Assembly: GCF_003731765.1 (NCBI RefSeq) | Contig: NZ_MOAL01000004.1 | Span: 744,001 to 808,000, forward strand | Length of the DNA stretch: 64,000 bases | Source: Pseudomonas chlororaphis | Lineage (GTDB): Bacteria > Pseudomonadota > Gammaproteobacteria > Pseudomonadales > Pseudomonadaceae | Direction: 5' to 3' | Shown here: positions 54,302 to 62,656 of the stretch, in pieces | How the letters are laid out: each line of letters begins with the position of its first letter | How positions within the stretch are numbered: the stretch's first letter is position 1 | Notes under the pieces: model-generated | Told to the model about the DNA's origin: nothing | Seen by the model: only the letters and a program-made list of their open reading frames with translations | The model's database searches: none | Position numbers and translations under genes: made by a program

Positions 54302-54424
54302 ATGCGCATTCTGAAAACCCTGCTCTTGCCGTTGCTGTTGATCCTCAGCCTGATCGGTGTCGACCGCCTGCACCCGCCACGTCCAGCGCAGCCGTCGAAC
54401 CTGCCGCTGGTTCCGGTGCGCTAG
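54302..54424 (+). CDS. 40-aa single-helix membrane peptide before pedS2
   Basis: A 40-residue ORF with GAGGA 6 nt upstream. The first half is one hydrophobic helix (ILKTLLLPLLLILSLIGV, about 3-20) and the tail is Pro- and Arg-rich. It could be an anchored or secreted peptide. Its stop is 2 bp before the pedS2 ATG, which itself lacks a good ribosome site, so the two are coupled. It may be a small partner of the sensor kinase. I know no named family. Confidence 0.6.
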   Translation: MRILKTLLLPLLLILSLIGVDRLHPPRPAQPSNLPLVPVR

Positions 54425-54426
54425 GC

Positions 54427-55686
54427 ATGTCGGCGCTGTGGCGGATCAACCTCTGGGTGACGGCGTTCTTTGCCTTGGTGACCCTGGCCTGCACTGGCTT
54501 GCTGCTGCACCAGGCGGTGGCCGACGTGGAGCGTGAACTGCAATCGGCCGAGGCCGTGGTGCAGTACCTCAGCGAGACCGCCGAGCGCGACCCCGCCAGC
54601 CTGCAACCGCACCTGACCCAAAGCCTGCGCCATGTGCGGGTGCACTGGCTGCAGCCTGGGCAGCAGATGATCCTGGCTCCGGAGGAAGGCCTGGATGCCT
54701 GGCTCGGCCGCCAGCTGTTCAGCGACAGCCGCCACAGCGCCCGTGTCCTCGACCTGAAGGACGGCCGGCGGGTGCTGATCGCCGTCGACCCGGGTGATGA
54801 GATCGATGAGGTCTGGGATTCCCTGCAACAGTTGCTGAGCCTGTGCGGGCTGGCCCTGTTGCTGAGCCTGTTGACCATCCGCTGGGCCGTGGGGCGCGGC
54901 ATGGGGCTGCTGGCGGAGTTGCTCCAGGCCTTGCGCCAGGTGTCCGGCGGCCAGTTGGCGGTGCGCCTGCGGGCCGCTGGCCTGCCGGAAGCGCGGCAAT
55001 TGGCCGAACACTTCAACCGCATGACCACCACCCTGGAACAGACCCGCGCCGACAACGCTCAACTGACCCAGACCCTGCTGGCGGTGCAGGAACAGGAGCG
55101 CACCCACCTGGCCCAGACCCTGCACGATGACCTCGGCCAATACCTGGCGGGCATCCGCGCCCAGGCGTGCCTGCTGCGGGTCGCGGCCGACCAGCCGACG
55201 GTGGTGGCGCAGACCGTCCAGGCCCTGGAACTCAATTGCGAACACCTGCAGCAAGGCTTCCGGGCCCTGGTCCACGACCTGTACCCGGTGGTGCTGCAAC
55301 ACCTGCCGCTGCCCGAAGCCCTGGGGTTGCTGGTCAGCCAGTGGCAAGGCAGCCAGGGCATTGCCTGCCGGTTGCGAGTGGGCCAGCACCTGCCGACCCT
55401 GCCTGGCGCCAGCAAGACCCACCTCTACCGCCTGTTGCAGGAAGCCCTGACCAACGTCGCCCGGCACGCCGGCGCCAGCCAGGTGCGGGTGCGCCTGCAA
55501 CACAATGCCGGGCGCTTGCGCCTGCTGATTCGTGACAACGGCCGCGGCGCGCCACAGCCCCAGCGGCCGGGGGTGGGCTTGTATTCGATGTTTGAGCGGG
55601 CCCGCAGCCTGGGGGGTGAGTTGCGCATCATCAGCCGCCCCGGCGCCGGCTGGGCCCTGGCCTTGAGCATTCCTTTGGAGGCGTGA
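54427..55686 (+). CDS. pedS2: Membrane sensor histidine kinase, PedS2-like
   Basis: A 419-residue kinase. Two membrane helices (about 8-28 and 137-157) frame a ~105-residue periplasmic domain; a HAMP linker (about 160-212) and HisKA_3 domain with the phospho-His in LAQTLHDDLGQYLAGIRAQ (about 233) follow, then the ATPase with ALTNVARHAGA and RDNGRGA. PP_2671 (PedS2) has the same context and is reported to control the switch between the calcium enzyme PedE and the lanthanide enzyme PedH. It overlaps pedR2 by 4 bp. Confidence 0.86.
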   Translation: MSALWRINLWVTAFFALVTLACTGLLLHQAVADVERELQSAEAVVQYLSETAERDPASLQPHLTQSLRHVRVHWLQPGQQMILAPEEGLDAWLGRQLFSDSRHSARVLDLKDGRRVLIAVDPGDEIDEVWDSLQQLLSLCGLALLLSLLTIRWAVGRGMGLLAELLQALRQVSGGQLAVRLRAAGLPEARQLAEHFNRMTTTLEQTRADNAQLTQTLLAVQEQERTHLAQTLHDDLGQYLAGIRAQACLLRVAADQPTVVAQTVQALELNCEHLQQGFRALVHDLYPVVLQHLPLPEALGLLVSQWQGSQGIACRLRVGQHLPTLPGASKTHLYRLLQEALTNVARHAGASQVRVRLQHNAGRLRLLIRDNGRGAPQPQRPGVGLYSMFERARSLGGELRIISRPGAGWALALSIPLEA

Positions 55687-56324
55687 TGAATATTTTGTTG
55701 GTGGATGACCATGCGGTGGTGCGTCAGGGCTATGCCAGCCTGTTGCGGGCCTTGCTGCCGGCGATCCAGGTTCGCGAGGCGGCCACCGGTGAAGAGGCCC
55801 TGACCCGGGTGCAAGAGGAAGTGCCGAACCTGGTGATCATGGATTTTGGCCTGCCGGGCATCAGCGGCCTGGAGACCACTCGACGCTTGCGCCAGCGTTT
55901 ACCGCAGCTGCGGGTGCTGTTTTTCAGCATGCACGATGAGCTGCCCCTGGTGCGCCAGGCGCTGGACGCGGGGGCTTCGGGCTACCTGACCAAAAACTCG
56001 GCGCCGGAAGTACTGATCGAGGCGGTGCGGCGGATTCTCGCGGGGCACGCCTACATCGAACAGCCCCTGGCAACGCAGCTGGCCTGTGCCCCGCAACGCA
56101 ACGCCAGCGACCCGCGCTTGCAAAGCATGACCCAGCGGGAACTGGAGATCTTCGTGATGCTGGCCAAAGGCACGCCCGCCCGATTGATTGCCGAACAGCT
56201 GTGCATCAGCGGCAAGACCGTGTCCAACTATTTGACCTTGCTGAAGAGCAAATTGCAGGTCAGCTCCCATGCCGAACTGGTGCACCTGGGGATTGATATG
56301 GGGGTGGTGCGAGTGGCGGGGTGA
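55683..56324 (+). CDS. pedR2: LuxR-family response regulator, PedR2-like
   Basis: A 213-residue NarL-type regulator. Receiver with ILLVDDHAVVRQGYA, phospho-Asp in LVIMDFGLPGISG (about 54) and Lys in GYLTKNSAPEV; LuxR helix-turn-helix EIFVMLAKGTPARLIAEQL followed by GKTVSNYLTLLKSKL. Coupled with pedS2 by ATGA overlap. In P. putida PedR2 regulates pedE and pedH, which lie downstream here too; the 17-bp palindromes in front of both are candidate sites. Confidence 0.86.
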   Translation: MMNILLVDDHAVVRQGYASLLRALLPAIQVREAATGEEALTRVQEEVPNLVIMDFGLPGISGLETTRRLRQRLPQLRVLFFSMHDELPLVRQALDAGASGYLTKNSAPEVLIEAVRRILAGHAYIEQPLATQLACAPQRNASDPRLQSMTQRELEIFVMLAKGTPARLIAEQLCISGKTVSNYLTLLKSKLQVSSHAELVHLGIDMGVVRVAG

Positions 56325-56367
56325 GGGGTGTATAGTTTGGCAAATTTTGTCAAAAGTGGACAAAGCC

Positions 56368-56604
56368 ATGAGCACCATGAACATCTCCCTGCCGGACGCT
56401 CTCAAGTCCTTTGTCGATGATCAAGTCAGCCAGCGCGGCTACAGCACCAGCAGTGAATATGTGCGTGAGCTGATTCGCAAGGATCAGGATCGGCAACATC
56501 TGCGTGGCCTGTTGTTGGCGGGTGCTCAATCGGAGCCGGGCACTGCTGTGGAGGGTGACTATTTCGAATCCCTGCGTGCCAGGGTTCGCAAGGCGCGAGG
56601 ATGA
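56368..56604 (+). CDS. parD: ParD-type antitoxin
   Basis: A 78-residue antitoxin. N-terminal ribbon-helix-helix (MNISLPDALKSFVDDQVSQR, then GYSTSSEYVRELIRKDQ) and a toxin-binding tail. The ATG at 56368 is chosen because the frame before it is the end of pedR2 spacer. It should repress its own promoter (an AT-rich stretch lies at 56328-56360) and bind ParE. Overlaps parE by 4 bp. Confidence 0.9.
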   Translation: MSTMNISLPDALKSFVDDQVSQRGYSTSSEYVRELIRKDQDRQHLRGLLLAGAQSEPGTAVEGDYFESLRARVRKARG

Positions 56605-56930
56605 AAGCCAAGCCGGTCATTCCACGTGCCCTTGCCAGCCAGGATGTGGAAGGCGCCATCAACTACTACCTTGACGAACAGGCCGAGCGGGCAGCGCTCG
56701 GTTTTATCGATGCTCTGGAAAAGGCCTATGCCCATATCGGCCGCCATCCGGCCTCGGGTATGCCTCGCTACGCCCACGAGCTGGACCTGCCGGGGCTGCT
56801 TTGCTGGCCACTGAAGCGCTACCCTTACCTGGTGTTCTACGTTGAACGCGATGAGCACATCGACGTATGGCGCGTTTTGCACGGTATGCGGGACTTTCCT
56901 GAGTGGTTGGCTGAAGGTGTTTCCCGGTAG
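56601..56930 (+). CDS. parE: ParE/RelE-superfamily toxin
   Basis: A 109-residue toxin with the RelE/ParE fold: ALASQDVEGAINYYLDEQAE, GFIDALEKAYAHIGRHPASG, and a final YLVFYVERDEHIDVWRVLHG strand. The ParE branch usually targets gyrase, but the target cannot be read from sequence. It forms a type II toxin-antitoxin pair with the preceding gene, inserted between pedR2 and the ped structural genes. Confidence 0.9.
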   Translation: MKAKPVIPRALASQDVEGAINYYLDEQAERAALGFIDALEKAYAHIGRHPASGMPRYAHELDLPGLLCWPLKRYPYLVFYVERDEHIDVWRVLHGMRDFPEWLAEGVSR

Positions 56931-56968
56931 TGGCGGGGGATGCCGGGGGCTTTTTGTGGTGAGGGGAG

Positions 56969-57612
56969 GGGGTATATCCGTTGCTGCGGTCACGGCCGCT
57001 GAGGGTTTCGCCCTTACGGCGACTCACTTTTTTCAAACGTCGGAGTGCCGGCCCAGCAAAAAGCAAGCAAAAACGCTTGCCCCTCCATGGGCACCTCGCT
57101 GGGGCTCGGGGTTCCCTCACTTCGGCCGGCAGGGAAGGGGCCTGAGGAGCAAAAAAAGATCAAAAGCAAAGCGCGTGTTACGCGCTGTTCGTAGGCGCCG
57201 GCTTGTCGGCGAAGAGGCCCGCAAGACATGCATTGCCCGGGCGGACGCCTTCGCTGGCAAGCCAGCTCCTACAAGGGGGGCGCTACACATCGCTCCAGCT
57301 TCAGGCCGGCCGCAAGGCCGCTGTCGCGCTCTTGATTTTGATCTTGATCTGAGGGCCCCGTTAACCACGATGGCCGAACGCAGGCATTGAGCCGTGGGTA
57401 ACCCGGCAGGGATGCCGGGTTAGCCGCCATCAGGCCATGGATGGCCTGTGGCGGCGGCCAACGGATCAATGCCGGAGTGAGGGCATGCCGAGCCTAGGCG
57501 AGGCACCAAGTGGAGGGGTAAGAGCCTTTGGTTACTTTGGGCTCTTTCCAAAGTGACTCGCCGTAAGGGCGAAACCCTAAGTGGCCGTTACCGCAGGAAT
57601 GGATATGTCCCC
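56969..57612. repeat. Long inverted repeat made of two dispersed-repeat copies (copy D)
   Basis: The left arm (about 56969-57135) starts GGTATATCCGTTGCTGCGGT and contains GGGTTTCGCCCTTACGGCGA; the right arm (about 57440-57612) is the reverse complement with modest divergence. The centre holds a REP pair (57190-57273) and the ATGGCCGAACGCAGG part of the element (from 57334). The right part is nearly identical to 36301-36575. The whole block could form a cruciform. It contains no believable gene. Confidence 0.75.
57190..57273. repeat. REPIN inside the inverted repeat
   Basis: A forward REP (GTAGGCGCCGGCTTGTCGGC) faces an inverted REP (TGGCAAGCCAGCTCCTACAA). The spacer resembles the one in the REP cluster at 4911. 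Confidence 0.8.
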
Positions 57613-57619
57613 ACCCCCC

Positions 57620-58267
57620 CTACTTATCCCATGTCCCCGGACACCCCCCACACCCCTCCATATTGGCATCCTGAAAATTCCCATAATGCTGCCGCGCCCC
57701 GCGCAAATCGGCCCGCTCCAGATTGCTCTCGCCCAGCTTGGCCTCTTGCAGATTGGCATCGCTCAGATTGGCCCCTTGCAGGTCGGCCTTGTTCAACCAG
57801 GCCATCTCCAGATCCGCCGCCTGCAGGTTGGCCCGGTGCAGCTTGGCTCCGGACAGCCGGGCAAACTGCAGATAGGCCGCGCTGAGGTTGGCGTTCTCGA
57901 ATTGCGCGCCCTGGGCAAACAGGCCCCAACCCTGGATCGCCATCAGCTTGGCGTCGGTGAAGTCGGCCAGGCGCAGGTTGCTCTGTTGCAGGCTGGCGCG
58001 GGTCAGGTTGGCGCCTTGCAGTTGGGCTTTTTCCAGGTTGGCCAGGTCCAGTCGGGCATGCCGCAGATCGGCATTGCGCAGGTTGGCGCCGCTGAGGTTC
58101 ATATTGCGCAGGTCCTGATTGCTCAGGTTGGCGCCTTGCAGGTTGGCGCCGGGGCATTGGCTGTGTTCGGCGATGGTGCAGCCGTTGACGATCAATGGCG
58201 CGTCGTCGCCATCGTCGGCGTGGGCCAGGGGCAGGCTCAGCAAGAGCAGTAAAGGCAGGTATTTCAT
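57620..58267 (-). CDS. Secreted pentapeptide-repeat protein
   Basis: A 215-residue protein with signal peptide (to about AHADDGDD) and roughly 30 tandem A(N/D)LXX repeats (for example GANLQGANLSNQDLRNMNLS). These form a right-handed quadrilateral beta-helix. A Cys pair near the N-terminus (NGCTIAEHSQCPG) and a second near the C-terminus (GCGGC) may form disulfides. It corresponds to PP_2673 next to pedE. Its role in alcohol oxidation is unknown. It lies 99 bp after pedE on the same strand. Confidence 0.85.
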   Translation of the reverse strand: MKYLPLLLLLSLPLAHADDGDDAPLIVNGCTIAEHSQCPGANLQGANLSNQDLRNMNLSGANLRNADLRHARLDLANLEKAQLQGANLTRASLQQSNLRLADFTDAKLMAIQGWGLFAQGAQFENANLSAAYLQFARLSGAKLHRANLQAADLEMAWLNKADLQGANLSDANLQEAKLGESNLERADLRGARQHYGNFQDANMEGCGGCPGTWDK

Positions 58268-58366
58268 GGCCGGTGTCTCCTTGTGTGGCGGGCCGCTTGC
58301 GTGGCCAGCCAGCGCCTGCGGGAGGATGCCCGTTGCAGGCGCCGGCTGGCCGGCGAAGGAGGGTGA

Positions 58367-60262
58367 TCAGCGTTTCGCAGTCGGGTTATCCCAGCTCGGG
58401 ATCTTGAACACCCAGAACGAACCGCCTTGCGCCACCGGCTTGGTCAGCTCGGCCATGTCGCCGCCCCACAGTGGCACCGCGCCGCCGTAGCCCACGGTCA
58501 CGCCGATGTACTGCTCGCCATCTTGTTCCCAGGTGATCGGTGGCGAGACGATGCCGCTGCCGGTCTGGAATTTCCACAGCTCCTTGCCGGTCTTGGCGTC
58601 GAAGGCCTTGAAGAAGCCGTCGCCGGTACCGGTGAACACCAGGTTGCCCTTGGTCGCCAAGACGCCAGCCCACAGTGGCAGCTGTTCCTTGTGCTCCCAG
58701 ACCACCTTGCCGGTGGTGGGGTTCATCGCCCGCAGGGTGCCGACGTGGTCGTCATACATGCGTTTGATGCGAAAGCCCATGCCCAAGTAGGCCGAGCCTT
58801 TTTTGTAGTTCACTTCCTCGGTCCAGTACTCCTCTTTCCACTGGTTGCCGGGGATGTAGAACAGGCCGGTGTCTTGGCTGTAGGCCATGGGGTTCCAGTT
58901 TTTGCCCCCCAGGAACGGCGGCGAGACTTCCACCGGCTTGCCCTTGGTCTCACCCGGCAACGGCTTGGCCGGACGCTGGCCTTCGTTCTCTACGGGGCGA
59001 CCGGTCTTCAGGTCGATGTGGCTGGCCCAGGTGATGTTGTCGACGAAGGGGAAGGCGTTCTGCAGTTTGCCGTTGTTGCGGTCCACCACGTAGAAGAAAC
59101 CGTTGCGGTCGGCGTGACCGGTGGCCTTGACCACCTTGCCGTCCTTGTCCTTGTAGTCGAACAGCACCAGCTCGTTGTTGCCGGAGAAGTCCCAGGCATC
59201 GTTCGGCGTGTGCTGGTAGAACCATTTGACCTCGCCGGTGCTCGGGTCGACGCCGACCTGGCCCGAGGTGTAGAGGCTGTCGTAGTCGTGGGGGTTGCCG
59301 TCTTTCGAGGTCCGCGCCCAGGTGTTCCAGGGGCCCGGGTTGCCGGCGCCGACGATGATGGTGTTGGTCTCGGCATCGAAGCTGGCGCTCTGCCAAGGGG
59401 CACCGCCGCCATGGCTCCAGGCCTCGACCTTGCCGGTTTCGGTGGTTTTGTCATCGGGCCAGGACGGCGCCTTGACGTCGCCGGTGGTGGTGCTGTCCTT
59501 GCCGTTGAGGCGGCCCATGTGGCCTTCGACGAACGGCCGCATCCACACTTCTTCACCGGTGTCCGGGTCACGGGCGAACAGCTGGCCGACCACGCCGAAT
59601 TCGTCGCCGGAGCTGCCGTGAATCAGCAGCACCTTGCCGCTGGTCTTGTCTTTGATCAGCACCGGGGCGCCGGTCATGGTGTAGCCGGCGGCGTGGTCAC
59701 CGAACTTCTTGTTCCACACCACTTTGCCGGTGTTTTTATCCAGGGCGATGACCCGGGCGTCGAGGGTGCCGAAGTAGATCTTGTCGCCGTAGATCGCCGC
59801 ACCGCGGTTGACCACGTCGCAGCACGGACGAATGTTGTCCGGCAAGCGGTGGTTGTAGGTCCACAGGCGTTTGCCGGTCTTGGCGTCCAGGGCGAATACC
59901 CGCGAGTAGGAACCGGTGACGTAGACCACACCGTCGCTGACGATGGCCTGGGATTCCTGGCCGCGCTGTTTCTCGTCGCCGAACGAGTAGGACCACGCCG
60001 GGGTCAGCTTGAACACGTTCTTGTCGTTGACCTGGGCCAGGGGGCTCCAGCGCTGAGCATTGGTGCCCATGCCGTACTGCAGCACGTCCTTGGTGGTCAG
60101 GTGGTCGTTGGCGATGTCTTCCCAGGTGACGTTTTTGGTGGCAGGTGCCGCCGGGGCGGAGGCAGCAACGGCGGCCGAGGTCAGCGACAGGCTGCTGACC
60201 AGCAAAAAAGCCTGCACGGCCAGGGTCAGGGGAGAAAGGGCGGGTAGCGATCTTATTGTCAT
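58367..60262 (-). CDS. pedE: PQQ-dependent alcohol dehydrogenase, calcium type (PedE/ExaA)
   Basis: A 631-residue quinoprotein; the start at 60262 gives the family length, with a signal peptide ending near AAVAASAP. It has an eight-bladed propeller of W motifs, the vicinal disulfide RPCCDVVNRG (about 147) over the PQQ, and the catalytic Asp in NDAWDFSGNNE (about 355). The residue two after that Asp is Ser, as in calcium enzymes; lanthanide enzymes have a second Asp there. It oxidises primary alcohols in the periplasm and passes electrons to cytochrome PedF, encoded divergently. The matching PedH gene begins at 63844. Confidence 0.95.
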   Translation of the reverse strand: MTIRSLPALSPLTLAVQAFLLVSSLSLTSAAVAASAPAAPATKNVTWEDIANDHLTTKDVLQYGMGTNAQRWSPLAQVNDKNVFKLTPAWSYSFGDEKQRGQESQAIVSDGVVYVTGSYSRVFALDAKTGKRLWTYNHRLPDNIRPCCDVVNRGAAIYGDKIYFGTLDARVIALDKNTGKVVWNKKFGDHAAGYTMTGAPVLIKDKTSGKVLLIHGSSGDEFGVVGQLFARDPDTGEEVWMRPFVEGHMGRLNGKDSTTTGDVKAPSWPDDKTTETGKVEAWSHGGGAPWQSASFDAETNTIIVGAGNPGPWNTWARTSKDGNPHDYDSLYTSGQVGVDPSTGEVKWFYQHTPNDAWDFSGNNELVLFDYKDKDGKVVKATGHADRNGFFYVVDRNNGKLQNAFPFVDNITWASHIDLKTGRPVENEGQRPAKPLPGETKGKPVEVSPPFLGGKNWNPMAYSQDTGLFYIPGNQWKEEYWTEEVNYKKGSAYLGMGFRIKRMYDDHVGTLRAMNPTTGKVVWEHKEQLPLWAGVLATKGNLVFTGTGDGFFKAFDAKTGKELWKFQTGSGIVSPPITWEQDGEQYIGVTVGYGGAVPLWGGDMAELTKPVAQGGSFWVFKIPSWDNPTAKR

Positions 60263-60324
60263 GTTTGCAGTTCCCAGTGGAGGTTTTGGCCTGCATAGGG
60301 TGGGTCGCCGAGGGGTTTTCGAGA

Positions 60325-60363
60325 TACGGAAAATGTCCCGCCCTTGCCGGGAATAGTTCCCAG
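60325..60363. promoter_or_regulatory. Two CGGGAA-type palindromes in the pedE/pedF region
   Basis: CCGGGAATAGTTCCCAG (60347-60363) has the form CCGGGAA-N3-TTCCCRG, the same 17-bp frame as the perfect palindrome before pedH at 63798. A degenerate copy (TACGGAAAATGTCCCGC) lies 22 bp away at 60325-60341, two helical turns. They are 62-100 bp upstream of pedE. Confidence 0.55.
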
Positions 60364-60393
60364 GCGGCACCTGATTTAGGCCCTCGCCACAAG

Positions 60394-60415
60394 CCCTACT
60401 ACCAAGGGAGTAGGG
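60394..60415. promoter_or_regulatory. CTACTACCAAGGGAGTAG palindrome between pedE and pedF
   Basis: CCCTACT and AGTAGGG are an inverted repeat with an 8-bp centre ACCAAGGG. A related sequence lies at 54222 before the pedS2 leader. It is about midway between the divergent pedE and pedF starts and is a candidate PedR/ErbR-type site. Confidence 0.55.
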
Positions 60416-60515
60416 CCCGGCCACCAAAGCAGCATACGGCTGGCGCGGGGCTGTTCCTAAGATGGCGGCATAGCCTCTGTAGAGAGGTTTTGCGTGCAAT
60501 CTTGAGGGCATAACA

Positions 60516-60977
60516 ATGACAACAAAACGCAACGCCTTGCTCGCGGTAGGGCTGCTGACCGGGCTGCTGGGCGCCGGTGCTGTATGGGCCCATGGCAACG
60601 TGGTGCCCCAGGCGGTGGAAACCAAAGGCCTGACGCCCGTCAAGGATGCCGGCGTGACCCTGGACGCCGACGGTTGGGCGGCGGTCAACCCGTACCGCAC
60701 TACGGCCGAACATGACAAAGCCGTGGAAATTGGCGCCTCGGCCTACAACCAGAACTGCGCGGCCTGCCATGGCCTGGAAGCCAAGTCCGGCGGTATCGCC
60801 CCGGACCTGCGCATGCTCGATGTGGGCGAGGCCGGTGATGAATGGTTCGTCGAGCGGGTGCGCCACGGTGCCGTGCGCGACGGCCGGGTGTACATGCCGA
60901 AAATGGCCGACTACCTGAGCCAGGAAGCGCTCTGGGCGGTACGCACCTACCTGGACAGCGTGCACGTCGAGGAGTGA
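60516..60977 (+). CDS. pedF: Cytochrome c550, electron acceptor of PedE (PedF/ExaB)
   Basis: A 153-residue periplasmic cytochrome c. Signal peptide to about AVWAHGN. Haem-binding CAACH in NQNCAACHGLEAKSGGIAPD (about 88), and the axial Met in VYMPKMADYL near the end. It takes electrons from reduced PQQ in the alcohol dehydrogenase. Divergent from pedE, and first gene of a plus-strand operon with the three genes that follow. Confidence 0.93.
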   Translation: MTTKRNALLAVGLLTGLLGAGAVWAHGNVVPQAVETKGLTPVKDAGVTLDADGWAAVNPYRTTAEHDKAVEIGASAYNQNCAACHGLEAKSGGIAPDLRMLDVGEAGDEWFVERVRHGAVRDGRVYMPKMADYLSQEALWAVRTYLDSVHVEE

Positions 60978-60982
60978 TTGCC

Positions 60983-61858
60983 ATGCGTCTGTTCGCCGTG
61001 CTCTTGAGTGGCCTGCTGCTGTGCTGCCAGGCGGTGCAGGCGCAGGTACGCACCTACGATGAAATGATCGCCGAGGGTGAGTTGAAGGTGGCGGTCTACA
61101 AGGATTTCGCCCCCTACAGTTTCGAAGACCAGGGTCAGGCCCGGGGCGTCGACGTGGAGCTGGCGCAGGCCTTGGCCAAGGCCATGGGCGTGCGCCTGCA
61201 ACTGATCTGGGCGCCGCCCGGCGAGAAGCTCGACGACGACCTGCGGGACTACATCTGGCGCGGCAGCCAACTGCGTAACCAGCAGTTGGCCGACCTGATG
61301 ATGCGCGTGCCCTACGACCACGACTACGCACAGAAACGCAACGAACTGGGTGAACTCAACAACGACCACGTGGTGATGTTCGGGCCGTATCAGCGCGAGT
61401 GTTGGCAGGTGGCGTATGACACCCGGCGCCTGGCCTCCGTGGCCAGTGTCGCGGTGTTCCAGGAGCACCCCATCGGCGTCGAAGTGGACAGCGTGCCGTC
61501 CTTCTACCTGACCTCGGTGTTCAACGGCATGCTCAGTGCCAAGACCCATCATTACCCCAGCGTCAACCAGGCCTTTGCGGCGATGAAGGCCGGTGAGGTG
61601 GACGCGGTAATGGCCATGCGTGGCGAGATTGACTGGCAAGTGCATGAGGCCGCCGACCCGCAACTGGCCCTGGCAGAAAACGCCTACCCGAACATGGGCA
61701 AGCAACTCTGGGAGATCGGCATGGCGGTGCACGAAAGCAATCGCCAGCTGGCCTACGCCGTGGAAGAGGCCCTGGAAGGGCTGATCCGCGACGGCACCGT
61801 CAAGACCCTCTACGCCGGCTACGGCCTGCGTTACGAAGTACCGGAGATGTATCAATAG
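60983..61858 (+). CDS. Periplasmic solute-binding protein of the quinoprotein cluster
   Basis: A 291-residue secreted protein of solute-binding family 3 (signal peptide to about AVQAQVRT). The mature start is EGELKVAVYKDFAPYSFEDQ and a GVDVELAQALAKAMGV segment follows. It lies 5 bp after pedF and has no transporter genes of its own, like the MxaJ or XoxJ proteins of methanol dehydrogenase operons, which help to assemble or activate the quinoprotein. I infer a similar accessory role. It equals PP_2676 by position. Confidence 0.85.
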   Translation: MRLFAVLLSGLLLCCQAVQAQVRTYDEMIAEGELKVAVYKDFAPYSFEDQGQARGVDVELAQALAKAMGVRLQLIWAPPGEKLDDDLRDYIWRGSQLRNQQLADLMMRVPYDHDYAQKRNELGELNNDHVVMFGPYQRECWQVAYDTRRLASVASVAVFQEHPIGVEVDSVPSFYLTSVFNGMLSAKTHHYPSVNQAFAAMKAGEVDAVMAMRGEIDWQVHEAADPQLALAENAYPNMGKQLWEIGMAVHESNRQLAYAVEEALEGLIRDGTVKTLYAGYGLRYEVPEMYQ

Positions 61859-61867
61859 GAGCGCGGG

Positions 61868-62629
61868 ATGAACTGGCGAGCGAGTTGCCTGCTGGCCTGC
61901 TGGTTGCCCTTGGCAGCCCAGGCGGCGCAGGTGGAGCCGGGGCGCGACCCGGTGCCTTCGGTGATGTGGGCCTTTTACCACAAGCAGATGCTCGGCGACG
62001 GGCCCTTTGTCTTTGATGAGCGGGTCAAGGTGCTGGCGCCGCCGTTTGCCGAAGATGCGCGCCAGGTGCCCCTGGAGATCGATGCCCGGGCTTTCACCGG
62101 CGAGGTGGTGAAGATCCTCGCCTGGGCCGAGCTCAACCCGCTGCCGAAGATCGTCGATTTCCAGCCGGGGGAGCGGGTGCTGCCGTGGTTGTCGATCCGC
62201 ATCCGTATCGAGCAGGCCACGCCCCTGCGGGCGGCCGTGCTGACCCGCGACGGGGTCTGGCACGTGGGCTCGACCCTGATCGACGCCGCCGGCGGGGGCT
62301 GCACCGCGCCGAGCGTGGTGCGCACCCAGCCAGGTTGGGAGGAACACATCGGCGAGGTACTGGGCGGGCGTTACCCCCGTGGCGACAGCAGCCGCCTGCG
62401 GGTGCAGGTGGCCCACCCGATGGACAACGGCATGGTCAGCGGCATTCCTGAATTCTTCCTCAACCACGCCGAACTGCGGGACGCCGACGACCAGGTGCTG
62501 GCGCGGCTGGAGCTGTTCCCGGCGGTCAGCGAAAACCCCAACCTGGGGTTCGACATCCAGGGCCCCGGGCAAACCCGCTTGCTGTTGCGCGACAACAGCG
62601 GCAACGAGTTTGCCGCGACGCTGCCCTGA
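61868..62629 (+). CDS. Quinoprotein dehydrogenase-associated SoxYZ-like carrier
   Basis: A 253-residue secreted protein. The first half resembles SoxY with a conserved Cys in GGGCTAPSVV (about 142), and the second half resembles SoxZ (RLRVQVAHPMDNGM, then HAELRDADDQVLARLELFPA). The fused SoxYZ-like family is found beside PQQ alcohol dehydrogenases; the Cys could carry a sulfur or other adduct. It is 9 bp after the binding-protein gene. Its partner is probably the metallohydrolase downstream. Function not established. Confidence 0.87.
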   Translation: MNWRASCLLACWLPLAAQAAQVEPGRDPVPSVMWAFYHKQMLGDGPFVFDERVKVLAPPFAEDARQVPLEIDARAFTGEVVKILAWAELNPLPKIVDFQPGERVLPWLSIRIRIEQATPLRAAVLTRDGVWHVGSTLIDAAGGGCTAPSVVRTQPGWEEHIGEVLGGRYPRGDSSRLRVQVAHPMDNGMVSGIPEFFLNHAELRDADDQVLARLELFPAVSENPNLGFDIQGPGQTRLLLRDNSGNEFAATLP

Positions 62630-62656
62630 CCCTTCTCATTCAACCAGGAGCGCGCC

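Noticed and set aside
58427..60247. 606-codon frame opposite pedE
   Set aside because: Shadow of the quinoprotein gene; no start signal and a repetitive Val/Gly/His-rich product.
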